A stretch of 64,000 nt of DNA from Flavobacteriaceae bacterium (lineage in GTDB: Bacteria > Bacteroidota > Bacteroidia > Flavobacteriales > Flavobacteriaceae). This document shows positions 27,622-38,200 of this stretch, one piece after another. The stretch lies in contig WUAI01000009.1 of the NCBI GenBank assembly GCA_009827225.1, forward strand, positions 21,475 through 85,474, read 5' to 3'. Under the pieces are notes generated by a model. It was given only the letters and a program-made list of their open reading frames with translations. It was not told where the DNA came from and searched no databases. How positions within the stretch are numbered: position 1 is the first letter of the stretch; every line of letters starts with the position of its first letter. The translations under genes were made by a program, and so were the position numbers.

Positions 27622-29997
27622 TTACAAATCGTTATTTTCGTTGTTTAAAAGTTGGTTTAAGGCTTCAATTGTTGGGACGAGCACTTGTCTGGCTTTACTG
27701 CCTTCAAAGGGCCCTACTATACCGGCAGCCTCCAGTTGGTCTATGAGTCGGCCTGCACGATTATAGCCAAGTTTTAGTTTTCGTTGTAACAAGGATGCCG
27801 AACCTTGTTGTGCAATTACCAAAACTTCGGCTGCTTCCCGGAACAATTGATCCCGTTCTTCTACACCTATATCAAGAGTTGTGCCACCTTCCTCGCTCAC
27901 ATATTCGGGTAATAGGTGTGCATCGGGGTAGGCTTTTTGAGATCCGATATACTCCGTAATGTCCGCAACCTCCGGAGTATCTACAAAGGCGCATTGTATA
28001 CGCGTAAGGTCGTTCCCCTGGGTAAATAGCATATCTCCTCGACCTATGAGCTGATCTGCACCCGAATTATCCAATATCGTTCTGGAATCGATCTTACTTG
28101 TTACCCTGAAAGCAACACGGGCAGGGAAGTTAGCTTTAATGATCCCGGTGATCACATTTACCGAAGGCCTCTGGGTAGCGATTATCAGATGAATCCCGAT
28201 AGCCCGAGCCAACTGTGCCAATCTGGCTATAGGCGTTTCTACCTCTTTTCCCGCCGTCATGATGAGATCCGCAAATTCATCGATCACCAAAACGATATAA
28301 GGAAGGAATCTATGACCGTCATTCGGATTGAGCTTTCGTGCCTTGAATTTTGTATTGTATTCCTTAATATTTCGGCACAAGGCGTCTTTAAGAAGATCGT
28401 AGCGCGCATCCATTTCAATACAAAGTGAGTTTAGGGTATTAATCACTTTGTTCGTATCTGTAATGATTGCTTCATCGGTATCCGGCAATTTTGCCAGGAA
28501 ATGTCGCTCAATCTTATTGAACAGCGTAAGCTCTACCTTTTTTGGGTCTACAAGTACAAATTTTACCTCTGCAGGGTGTTTTTTATACAAAAGAGAAGTA
28601 AGTATCGCGTTGAGCCCAACTGATTTCCCCTGACCTGTAGCACCCGCCATTAACAGGTGCGGCATTTTGGCAAGATCCACGACGAAAGTCTCATTGCTGA
28701 TAGTTTTACCTAATGACAAAGGCAATTCCATTTCAGCATTTTGAAATTTAGGAGAGGCAATGGCGGAACGCATGGATACTATCTGCGGGTTCTTATTCGG
28801 AACCTCGATCCCGATGGTTCCACGCCCCGGTATAGGGGCAATGATTCGTATTCCCAGGGCTGAAAGGGAAAGAGCTATATCGTCCTCAAGATTCTTTATT
28901 TTGGAGATCCTTATTCCGGCTTCCGGAACAATTTCATACAGCGTCACCGTTGGACCTACAGTAGCTTTGATGTTTGCTATTCCGATCTTGTAATTGCTCA
29001 GAGTATCTACAATTCGATTCTTGTTGGCTTCCAGTTCTTCCTGGTTGATGGTGATTCCCTGGCCACCGGAATAGTCTTTTAGCAATTCAATGGTTGGAAA
29101 TTTATAACTGCCCAACTCCAGTGTTGGATCAAACTCTCCAAAATCTTCCACCAATTTCTTGCTGAGATTTTCTTCTACAGTTTCTTCTTCCACAGCTTGT
29201 TCTACCTCCATCACCACTTCTTGTTCTTGAGTGGATTTTTCTTCGGATACCTTCTTCAAGTAAGGCTCGTCGACAGTTTCCACCGCCGCTGGTGTGAGTT
29301 CGATTTCAGCGGTTTCCGGTGTTACAACCGCTTCAACTACTTCTTTTTCGTAATCCGTTTGTTCGACGACCGTCTCGGTTTCAGCGTCAAAATCAGATTT
29401 GATTTCCTGTTTGGTTTTCTTCAATGATGCTGAAATCTTCTCGGGTGTTACTTTGAGCCGTATTACCAGGTAGATGATCGCTAAAAAGGTCATCACCAGG
29501 ATAGCACCTATCAACCCCATATAATCCTGCATAAGGTCGTTGATCTCATATCCTACAACACCGCTATATAAGGAGTTGGAGTCTCCGAAGAAACCGAAAA
29601 ATACTGAAAGCCAAAGGGCGACCATGATACCCCAAAACCAAAACTTCAATAGTTGTTTTTTGGCGTAATCAAAGAAATAGAACACCCCGGTAAGGGTTAT
29701 TAAAAACGCTATGATGAAGGCTGAAATACCCAGTCCCTTGTAGATGAACAGGTCTCCCAGATTACTTCCGAATTTTTGCAACCAGTTCTTAGTCTCTACA
29801 TCACGTCCCAATTCACCTACAACACTTTGGTCGGCCTGCCAGGTGAAGTAATAAGAGATAAATGAAAAGATAAGTGCTAACCCAAGTAGGAATAAACCAC
29901 TACCAAGAATTACTTTTTGTTGTCGGGACCATTTGAAAGTAATCTTTTTTCGAGAGGTTTTGGTTCGTTTGGCGGACTTGGATTTTCTTTTGGCCAT
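27622..29997 (-). CDS. ftsK: FtsK/SpoIIIE DNA translocase
   Basis: 4 TM N-terminus; HLLMAGATGQGKSVGLNAILTSLLY Walker A; VIDEFADLIM; C-terminal gamma winged helix. Start reassigned to MAKRKSK at 29997. Confidence 0.96.
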   Translation of the reverse strand: MAKRKSKSAKRTKTSRKKITFKWSRQQKVILGSGLFLLGLALIFSFISYYFTWQADQSVVGELGRDVETKNWLQKFGSNLGDLFIYKGLGISAFIIAFLITLTGVFYFFDYAKKQLLKFWFWGIMVALWLSVFFGFFGDSNSLYSGVVGYEINDLMQDYMGLIGAILVMTFLAIIYLVIRLKVTPEKISASLKKTKQEIKSDFDAETETVVEQTDYEKEVVEAVVTPETAEIELTPAAVETVDEPYLKKVSEEKSTQEQEVVMEVEQAVEEETVEENLSKKLVEDFGEFDPTLELGSYKFPTIELLKDYSGGQGITINQEELEANKNRIVDTLSNYKIGIANIKATVGPTVTLYEIVPEAGIRISKIKNLEDDIALSLSALGIRIIAPIPGRGTIGIEVPNKNPQIVSMRSAIASPKFQNAEMELPLSLGKTISNETFVVDLAKMPHLLMAGATGQGKSVGLNAILTSLLYKKHPAEVKFVLVDPKKVELTLFNKIERHFLAKLPDTDEAIITDTNKVINTLNSLCIEMDARYDLLKDALCRNIKEYNTKFKARKLNPNDGHRFLPYIVLVIDEFADLIMTAGKEVETPIARLAQLARAIGIHLIIATQRPSVNVITGIIKANFPARVAFRVTSKIDSRTILDNSGADQLIGRGDMLFTQGNDLTRIQCAFVDTPEVADITEYIGSQKAYPDAHLLPEYVSEEGGTTLDIGVEERDQLFREAAEVLVIAQQGSASLLQRKLKLGYNRAGRLIDQLEAAGIVGPFEGSKARQVLVPTIEALNQLLNNENNDL

Positions 29998-30070
29998 GAA
30001 TGGTTGTTGTCGTTCAGCAAATATACAACGTCCCAAACAATTTAAAATTTTTTGGCAATAAAGATTCTGC

Positions 30071-31054
30071 TCAGCTCAAAAGATTATAGTTCAGCTGAAA
30101 TTGTCCGTTCTTTCTCCATTGAATCCAACCGGTGTTCACTTTCTCAAAATCTTCCGTATACAATATTACCTTCATCCAATCATCGCGGATGAGAACCGGT
30201 TTCATGAAATCAAATGTTGCGTTCACGGTGCTGCTACTTTCCAAGGCTTTAATATGAACCGTATGCCTGGCACCTTCCTGGAACTCCACCGAACTCACCT
30301 TCAGCAAAAACTCCGGCCATAACATGAGCTTCCCGGTTTCTCTTGAAACAAAAGAAGAACGACCGTCGTTCTTATTAGTTTCCACTTCGATGAAGTCGGC
30401 CGATATTGCTAGTACCTTAAAATAAAGAATGCCATAATCAAGCTTCAAATGCTCAGGAACCATCCAGGGAGGAGCAGTGGATATTTCGTAATTTCCGTAT
30501 TCATTGTTCTTAAATGTAATACTGTCGGAGGGAGAGTGTTCCATTATTGATTTCTCAAAATTCGGATTTCCGTAGAAGTATAAACTTTCAGTTTCAAAAA
30601 GAGTAGGCGCATAGAATCCCAATCCTGCATCAGAAGTTTCAAAAGAACCAAACCAACTGCTGAGTAACAATGGTTGGATAAGAAGTGCACTTGTTGGAAC
30701 GGCTTCGGCAGCAGGGCCGGTTGTTTCCCGCGGAACTTCCTGTTCAGGTTCTTTATCTTTCTTCCTTTGTGTATATTGATAATAGTTATATCCGTAGCCA
30801 ATCAACATCAAAACGAGCAACACCCAATTGGTTCGAATAATACGTTTCACCGGCGACAAATACGCATAAATTAGGGCAAGAACGAGTCCGATACCTGAAC
30901 CCATCACACCATATCCTAATACAATCGCTCCACCTGCCAGCATTTGACCTTCCCCGGCTCCGGTCCATTTGGCAACCATGATACCTACAATAAAAAAAAT
31001 GGGTATACTCAATAAATACAAAGCAAAACTTGCGGGTTTAAATAGATTTTTCAT
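30071..31054 (-). CDS. Hypothetical membrane protein
   Basis: Three predicted N-terminal TM segments and a soluble C-terminal domain; adjacent to the VWA gene, same strand. Confidence 0.65.
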   Translation of the reverse strand: MKNLFKPASFALYLLSIPIFFIVGIMVAKWTGAGEGQMLAGGAIVLGYGVMGSGIGLVLALIYAYLSPVKRIIRTNWVLLVLMLIGYGYNYYQYTQRKKDKEPEQEVPRETTGPAAEAVPTSALLIQPLLLSSWFGSFETSDAGLGFYAPTLFETESLYFYGNPNFEKSIMEHSPSDSITFKNNEYGNYEISTAPPWMVPEHLKLDYGILYFKVLAISADFIEVETNKNDGRSSFVSRETGKLMLWPEFLLKVSSVEFQEGARHTVHIKALESSSTVNATFDFMKPVLIRDDWMKVILYTEDFEKVNTGWIQWRKNGQFQLNYNLLS

Positions 31055-31063
31055 AAGATCGAT

Positions 31064-32467
31064 TTACCATTCATACATTTTGGTGTAGGTTTCTCCCTGC
31101 TTGACGGAAAATTCAAACCATTTGGTGGTGTCCGCACCATTCTTCCTACCTCTTAATCGAACCTTGTAATTTCCGGGTGTGAGGATAAATTCTCTTGGGT
31201 TTGAACTCTCACTGGTGTAGCTTCTACCCGCTGCTACAGATTCGTCCGTTTTGGCATCGTAAATACTCACAGTCACATCCACCAGTTGTCCGCTTTCTGA
31301 ACATCCAAGGTTGGCAATACCGGTTGCAAATTCATGGATGACATCCTTGGTTTCCATAGAGGACAACTCCACATCTTCGATGACATGTTCACGATAGCGT
31401 CCGTTGATCCTCAATCCCATGACTTTCACATCGTACACTCCGGCGTTCAGTTCTATGTCCTTAGGTTTTTTATAGGTTCTTCCACCCGTCACCGTTTTAC
31501 CATCCTGATCGAGAATCTTTACAGTGCTGTCCCAACCTTCGCCGTTATTGGTAGTATGAACTCTTAAAGTTCCACCATCAAAGGAAATCGTTTGATGGAC
31601 CACCTTATCTTCAAAACTCTCAATATTTCTAACCATTATTGCTGAAATCTTAGAACCTTCAAGAGGTTTAACTTCGAGATCATACGTACTTGGAGGTAGA
31701 AACACTGAAGCTGTATCACGATACGTTCGTACACTGATCGGTCTGCGTTTTGATTTCAGATCGTATGCCTTCACCCAAGCGTCCACAGGCTCTCCATTTT
31801 TGACAGCGTAGAAGGTAACATTCCCTTCGGGCATGGTCACCGTTTGCTGGGTAGCCTCATTGAGCACTTCACCCAAACCTGCAGCAGAAGAAGCATCGTA
31901 GTACATTCCATCACCTGCCTTGGCGGCACATTCCAATTGCCCGGTTTCTCCTTTTTTCAAACCAAAACCAACAATGTGTAGTTTGAAATCGATGCCTGCT
32001 TTTTTTGCTTCGGAAACCACATTGCATATATCGCCGTTACAGGACTCCACTCCATCGGTAATTAGAATAATGGTAGCACTGGAACCTGAAGCTTTCAATT
32101 GATCGATCACCATTCTGGCCGAGTACGCCAGGGGTGTTTTCCCTAATGGTTTGATGTTCTTCAATGCTTTCGTGACTTCGGTTTTGGAAGTATTTTCCAT
32201 GGAAACCAAAGTTTCAACATCCTTACAATCTCCTTTCTGCCGATGTCCATAGGCAACCACTCCTACTTGCTGGTTTTCTCCCAGCGTACCTACCGTCGTG
32301 GTCAAAACCTCAGAAGCAATCTCCATTTTAGTTTTACCCTCCAGTTGGCCCCACATGGAACCACTGGCATCATATATAAAGATAATGGGAGCTGTTGTTT
32401 CGGTCGATTGTGCGAGTCCCGGCAAGATAAAGCCCAGAACGCATAACAAGGTGATCAGATATTTCAT
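31064..32467 (-). CDS. Secreted VWA-domain protein
   Basis: Signal peptide; IIFIYDASGSMWGQLEGKTKMEIA (DxSxS MIDAS), IILITDGVESCNGD. Confidence 0.93.
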   Translation of the reverse strand: MKYLITLLCVLGFILPGLAQSTETTAPIIFIYDASGSMWGQLEGKTKMEIASEVLTTTVGTLGENQQVGVVAYGHRQKGDCKDVETLVSMENTSKTEVTKALKNIKPLGKTPLAYSARMVIDQLKASGSSATIILITDGVESCNGDICNVVSEAKKAGIDFKLHIVGFGLKKGETGQLECAAKAGDGMYYDASSAAGLGEVLNEATQQTVTMPEGNVTFYAVKNGEPVDAWVKAYDLKSKRRPISVRTYRDTASVFLPPSTYDLEVKPLEGSKISAIMVRNIESFEDKVVHQTISFDGGTLRVHTTNNGEGWDSTVKILDQDGKTVTGGRTYKKPKDIELNAGVYDVKVMGLRINGRYREHVIEDVELSSMETKDVIHEFATGIANLGCSESGQLVDVTVSIYDAKTDESVAAGRSYTSESSNPREFILTPGNYKVRLRGRKNGADTTKWFEFSVKQGETYTKMYEW

Positions 32468-32572
32468 AAAGGTGAAGAATTAGTTAGTATTATAAAAATA
32501 TCCAATAAATGGATACTTCACAAAAATATTTAACTATAATAGACTGTAAATCACCTATATGGGGTAATATTC

Positions 32573-32932
32573 TTACAGCTTGGGAATATATATAATACAG
32601 GCAATGATGATAGCACCCACGGCAGCAAAAAATACTGCCCCGGCTGCTACATCTTTTATATATCCGATTCGATCGTGGAAATCAGGGTGGACAAAGTCCG
32701 CCATTTCTTCTGCCGCTGTATTCAATCCTTCAATGCTCATCACCAGGGCTATGGCCAGAATTTGGAAAATCCACTCTGTCGTAGAAATATCATAGTAAAA
32801 ACCGGCGATGGTAACTCCAACAGCAACAATCGCCTGGACTTGTATACTTGGCTCATTTTTCAGGAGCATCCAAGCGCCCTTCGTGGCGTATACAAATCCT
32901 TTCAGTCGTTTACCAAGATAGGAGTTCCACAT
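32573..32932 (-). CDS. dgkA: Diacylglycerol kinase family protein
   Basis: GAWMLLKNEPSIQVQ...MSIEGLNTAAEEMADFVHPDFHDRIGYIKDVAAGAVF. Confidence 0.93.
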   Translation of the reverse strand: MWNSYLGKRLKGFVYATKGAWMLLKNEPSIQVQAIVAVGVTIAGFYYDISTTEWIFQILAIALVMSIEGLNTAAEEMADFVHPDFHDRIGYIKDVAAGAVFFAAVGAIIIACIIYIPKL

Positions 32933-32934
32933 TT

Positions 32935-33438
32935 TTATGCGAGTGCGTTTAGTGCCGCTTCGTAGTTGGGTTCCTGACCAATTTCCGGAACTTGTTCTGT
33001 GTAGACGATAGTATCGTTTTCATCCAACACCATTACAACCCTGGAATGTAAACCTGCGAAAGCGCTGTCGGCCATTTCGAGGGCATAGTCCTTACCAAAA
33101 CTACCCGTTTTAAAATCGGATAACATCTCTACATTCTCAATCCCTTCCGCAGCACAAAATCTAGCCTGTGCAAAGGGAAGGTCCCTTGAAATACATAGTA
33201 CGACGGTGTTTTCCAGTTTTACTGCTTCTTCGTTAAATTTTCTTGCGGACGCAGAACATACCCCGGTATCAACGCTCGGGAAAATGTTCAGGATTTTCTT
33301 CTTTCCGGAATAATCGTTCAGGGTTCTTGTGTGTTTAAGATCAGACGAGGTTAATTCGAAAGAAGGTGCTGTACTTCCTACTTGTGGAAGTTCTCCAATG
33401 GTGGTGGCCGGATGGCCGCCTAAAGTTATTTTAGCCAT
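32935..33438 (-). CDS. tpx: Thiol peroxidase
   Basis: FPSVDTGVCSASARKFNEEA, CISRDLPFAQARFCAAEGIENV; start at MAKITLGGH. Confidence 0.95.
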   Translation of the reverse strand: MAKITLGGHPATTIGELPQVGSTAPSFELTSSDLKHTRTLNDYSGKKKILNIFPSVDTGVCSASARKFNEEAVKLENTVVLCISRDLPFAQARFCAAEGIENVEMLSDFKTGSFGKDYALEMADSAFAGLHSRVVMVLDENDTIVYTEQVPEIGQEPNYEAALNALA

Positions 33439-33500
33439 GCTTAATTTTTTTGTAAAAATACACATAAGATCAATCACTCAAAATGAATCGACCGGTATTT

Positions 33501-34985
33501 TTAAGGTCTTGCCAATTGTCGGATTTTAATTCGGAAGGCCGCAAAAATCAATGTCATGAATGGGCTTAACCAATTGAAAATGGCGAAGGCAAAATAATCC
33601 AGTACCGGCACTCCCAATACACCACTTTGATAAGCTCCACAGGTATTCCATGGAACCAGCACCGAAGTTACCGTACCACTATCCTCCAGGGTTCTGGATA
33701 AATTTTCCGGGGCAAGCCCTTTGTCCTCAAAAGCCTTGGAATACATTTTACCCGGAACTACAATCGCCAGGTATTGGTCACTAGCCGTAACGTTTAATGC
33801 CAGGCAGCTTGCCACCGTGCTCGCGAAAAGTCCAAAAGTCGTGTGAAACAGGGATAGTAAAGCTTTGCTTATACGCGCCAATGCCCCGATGGCATCCATC
33901 ACCCCACCAAATACCATGGCGCAAATGATCAGCCAGATGGTACCCAACATTCCCTTCATTCCACCGGCCGAGAACAGGTCGTTGAGGGCTTCATTGTCGG
34001 TAGCCACAGAGGTATCTACAGTGATTGCATTCATAATACCTTTATAACCGTTGGTAAAATTCAGGCTTTCTCCTCCACCGATTGTGGTTACAATATCAGG
34101 TTGAAAAATAAGAGCAGCCACAGCACCTAAAAGGGTTCCAGCCAATAAGGCAATGAGCGGTGGTGTTTTCCTCACGATCATGACAATGACCAGTAGAGGA
34201 ACAATAAATAACCACGGACTTATATTAAAAGATCCCCCTATCGAGCTAAGTATGGAAGCAGTATCTGCGACTCCTTCCGGCTCCAGACCAAATCCGATGA
34301 AAATAAACACAATAAGCGTAACGGTTATTGTGGGGACCGTTGTGAATGTCATGTATTTGATGTGTGTAAACAAGTCGGTTCCAGCCATAGCCGGTGCCAG
34401 GTTGGTGGTATCACTAAGTGGTGACAACTTATCGCCAAAATAGGCTCCGGATAAGACGGCTCCCGCAGTCATCCCCAAGGAAATGCCAAGTGCTTCAGCA
34501 ATACCTATCAAGGCAATACCCACTGTAGCTGATGTCGTCCAGCTACTTCCGGTTGCAATTGAAATGATGGCACAAATGATCACACAGGATGCCAAAAATA
34601 TAGTGGGGTTTAGAATCTGAAGACCATAATAGATCATGGTCGGTATGATCCCGCTGATGAGCCAGGTACCTGCCAGTGCTCCTACCATGAGTAATATCAG
34701 CAAAGCTCCTGTGGTCGATTTTACATTTTCCGCAACTTCTTCCATCATTTGTTTGAAACCCACTTTGTTGAAAATACCGACTATGGCAGCCACTGCTGCA
34801 CCAAGTAATAGGATGAACTGATTACTTCCACTAAGAGCATCATCTCCGAAGGCATAGAAAACATTATAGAAGAGCATTGCCACCAAAGCAAATACGGGGA
34901 TCAGGGCTTCCCAGATATTCAGTTCGATGTTTTCAACTATGTTTTCGTCTTGTGGTTTTCTGGGTTTGATGTCTTGGCTTTGCAT
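33501..34985 (-). CDS. nhaC: Na+/H+ antiporter NhaC
   Basis: Polytopic; GSSWTTSATVGIALIGIAEALG, GAYFGDKLSPLSDTTNLAPAMAGTDLFTHI, VPWNTCGAYQSGVLGV. Confidence 0.95.
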   Translation of the reverse strand: MQSQDIKPRKPQDENIVENIELNIWEALIPVFALVAMLFYNVFYAFGDDALSGSNQFILLLGAAVAAIVGIFNKVGFKQMMEEVAENVKSTTGALLILLMVGALAGTWLISGIIPTMIYYGLQILNPTIFLASCVIICAIISIATGSSWTTSATVGIALIGIAEALGISLGMTAGAVLSGAYFGDKLSPLSDTTNLAPAMAGTDLFTHIKYMTFTTVPTITVTLIVFIFIGFGLEPEGVADTASILSSIGGSFNISPWLFIVPLLVIVMIVRKTPPLIALLAGTLLGAVAALIFQPDIVTTIGGGESLNFTNGYKGIMNAITVDTSVATDNEALNDLFSAGGMKGMLGTIWLIICAMVFGGVMDAIGALARISKALLSLFHTTFGLFASTVASCLALNVTASDQYLAIVVPGKMYSKAFEDKGLAPENLSRTLEDSGTVTSVLVPWNTCGAYQSGVLGVPVLDYFAFAIFNWLSPFMTLIFAAFRIKIRQLARP

Positions 34986-35252
34986 GGTAGTTTAGAATTT
35001 TGAAATGTAATGTTACGATTTTGTGGAATCCTGTGCAAATGCTCAAAAAGAGGTGAAAATTCTTAAATACGGGGTTTTTCCCTTGTTTTTATTTCGTTGA
35101 TTGTTATATATTTATAATTCTCCTCGCCCAACTTCCTACTTATTTTTTGTGAACATGGAACAACAGTCGTTACATCTGTCATGATTGCTGTTACAATCGT
35201 TCTACGCATTTTTAGCTATGGTCATTAAGTTTGAACAAGAAAACATGATCGT

Positions 35253-38200
35253 ATGAAAAAGAGTGTATTATTTATTGTAGCTATTTGCTTTTCGGCATTT
35301 TCATTTTCTCAAGTAGGTATCGGGACTATTACCCCTGATGCTTCTTCAGTACTGGATATCTCATCTTCCGATAAGGGAATTTTGATTCCGCAAGTATCAT
35401 TATCGGACGTAAGTGACACCAGCCTGGACGGTACCAACACAGCAGCCACAGGGCTGCTCATTTACAACACCAATGCGGCCGTGACCGGAGGAAGTGGAGT
35501 GGGATACTATTATTTCGATGGAACGTCCTGGGAAAAACTGCTTACCTCGGCTGCGGCTTCAGACGATATCGACTGGTACGAAGAGGGGACTACTTCCAGT
35601 CCAAACAATATTTCGGATGACAAGTATACTTTCGGAAACCTGGCTATAGGCAAAAATACGGCGGATTACCGCCTGGAATTGTGGCAAACAGATAACACAG
35701 CTACGCGCACCTTAAATATGTATGCAGATTATGCGGGAGCTGGTGTACATACCTCTATATTCAACGAAAACAATTTGACAAGCAGCGGCTCCACAAGAAA
35801 CATTTATAACTTGATTGGAGGTACCGGAGACGGTCAGTCTATCAGTATATATAATAACATTACTAATTCAGGAAACGGCACCCATTATGGAATATTTACC
35901 CAATTGGCTAGTGGAGGCACAGGAGACCACATTGGTAATTTTAATAATGTGGTTACCAACTCTGCCACAAATGACCTTTTTGGCGTGAGAAACACATTGG
36001 GTGGGGCCAACAATAATGGAGATCATACCGGGGTTGAGAACAATTTGAATAGTACAGGCTCTGGAACGCATACGGGTGTGTATAACTTTTTTACCGGTTC
36101 TAATGTGTCGTCCACGCAATTTGGAATAAACAATAATTTTGGCAGCGCAAACGGTACCACGCAATATGGAATTTTAAATAATTTGATTAACAATACCGCG
36201 ACAGGTACTCGAATTGGAATGTTAAACAATATTACGTCTTCTACCAGTGGTAATTATACTGGCCTTTACAATAATATTAGTTCCACAGGGGTAGGAAGTT
36301 TATACGGATCCCAGACCTTTATCTCAGGCTCTAATTCATCAACAAATTATGGACATTACGTAAGTGTTGGAGGAACGGGAATTGGCAATCAATTTGGATA
36401 CTACAGTATCATCAATCCGGTACAACCCGGACCGCACTACGGAGTCTATTCCCAGGCTTTACGATCAACAGGAACCACATTCGCGGGCTTCTTTGCCGGA
36501 AATGTCGCCATAGGTACACTGGCCTATACTGCCGGAACGCCTAATTACTATATCCTGCCTGGTTCAAGGGGGGCAGTGGACCAGGTGATGCAAACAGATG
36601 GAAGCGGAAACTTAAGTTGGGTGGATCCTTCCGCATTGGCAGATGACGATTGGACTACAGTTGGGACCGACGTGGAGCGTCAGTCTGGTAATGTCTATAT
36701 AGGAAATACCAGTGCCACAAATAATGATTTATACATCAGCGATCGAATTATCGATTGGGACAATAGTAGCTACTTCCTGGATCCTGCCTTTGAAAACCGA
36801 CTCAACGAAGTAGAATTTGATGATGGTTCTGCCACCGATGTGAGTATTCGTTTCACTGAACAGGATACGGGATTTTATAGTCCATTTTCGGATCGTTTTT
36901 CATATGCCGTTGGAGGGGAGACCAATATGAACTGGACAAATAATTCCAATGGTGTTTTCCGAATCGAATTTGTCAACAATAATGATAATATTGTTATTGG
37001 GGAAAATGCTGGAAACGGACTGAGTGGTACTGTAACAGATAATGTTGCCATCGGGAACCGGGCTTTACAATCTAATTCTACGGGTGTGGGTAATGTGGCA
37101 TTAGGAGAAAGAACTCTTTCATTGGCGACTCATGATTACAGTACAGCAGTTGGCTCTGTCGCGCTGGGGTCATTGACCTCGGGAGAAGAAAATGTCGCCG
37201 TGGGAGGAAGTGCTTTGTTCCATGAGACTACGGGATCATTTAATACTGCGGTAGGTCGCGCGGCGGGTTTCAACGCCACCGGTTCCAATAATACTTTCCT
37301 GGGAAACAGAGCTGGAGTTAGCGGGACCCTGCGATCCATATCTGGTAGTGTTTTTATAGGAAACGAAGCAGGGGATGGTGTTACGACCAGTAATCGTTTG
37401 TATTTAGACAATTCCGATACATCCAGCCCCTTGATCTACGGTGAATTCGATAATAATATACTTAGAGCTAACGCGGAATTCCAAATTGGTAATCCATCGG
37501 GTACAGGATATGCCTTTCCAACCACCGATGGGACTGCCAACCAGGTTCTTCAAACCGATGGGGCAGGCCAAATTTCATGGGGAACCAACGCGACAGGTGC
37601 AGCCAACGGGCTATCGTTATCCACTAATGATGTGATTTTGGGAGGTTCATTGAATCAAAATACCACCATAAACCAAGGTGTAAATAATCTTACCGTCAAC
37701 CTCAATGGATCTGGCGACTTTTACATTGCCGACGCTGGAGTGAACATATTTGAAATTGACGACGACGGGACCTCAACATTTGGAGATGATATGTATTGGA
37801 GAGACGGAAATACCGTAGGTACCCTTATTGCCAGGTTGTTGGACGATGGAGATGACGGTAGGTTCTCAATCTTTGAAAATGGAGCGGTAAGTATTGATTT
37901 GGATGCAAATTCTCAAGTAATATTCAATGAACAAGGCTTGGACCGCGATTTCCGAATAGAGTCCAACACCTACGCCAATATGTTCTATCTAAATGCTGGT
38001 ACTGATCGGGTTGGGATCAATACATCCGCACCTTCCACTGCTTTTCACGTGAACCACCCAACAGGAACATCGAACGGGCTATCCATTTCCAACGCCACAG
38101 ACACGGATCGCTGGCATTTTTATACTTTCAGTACAAACGATCTCAATTTGTATTTCAACAATGCAAATCGAGGTGCTTTCGATGACGTTTCCGGAACGTA

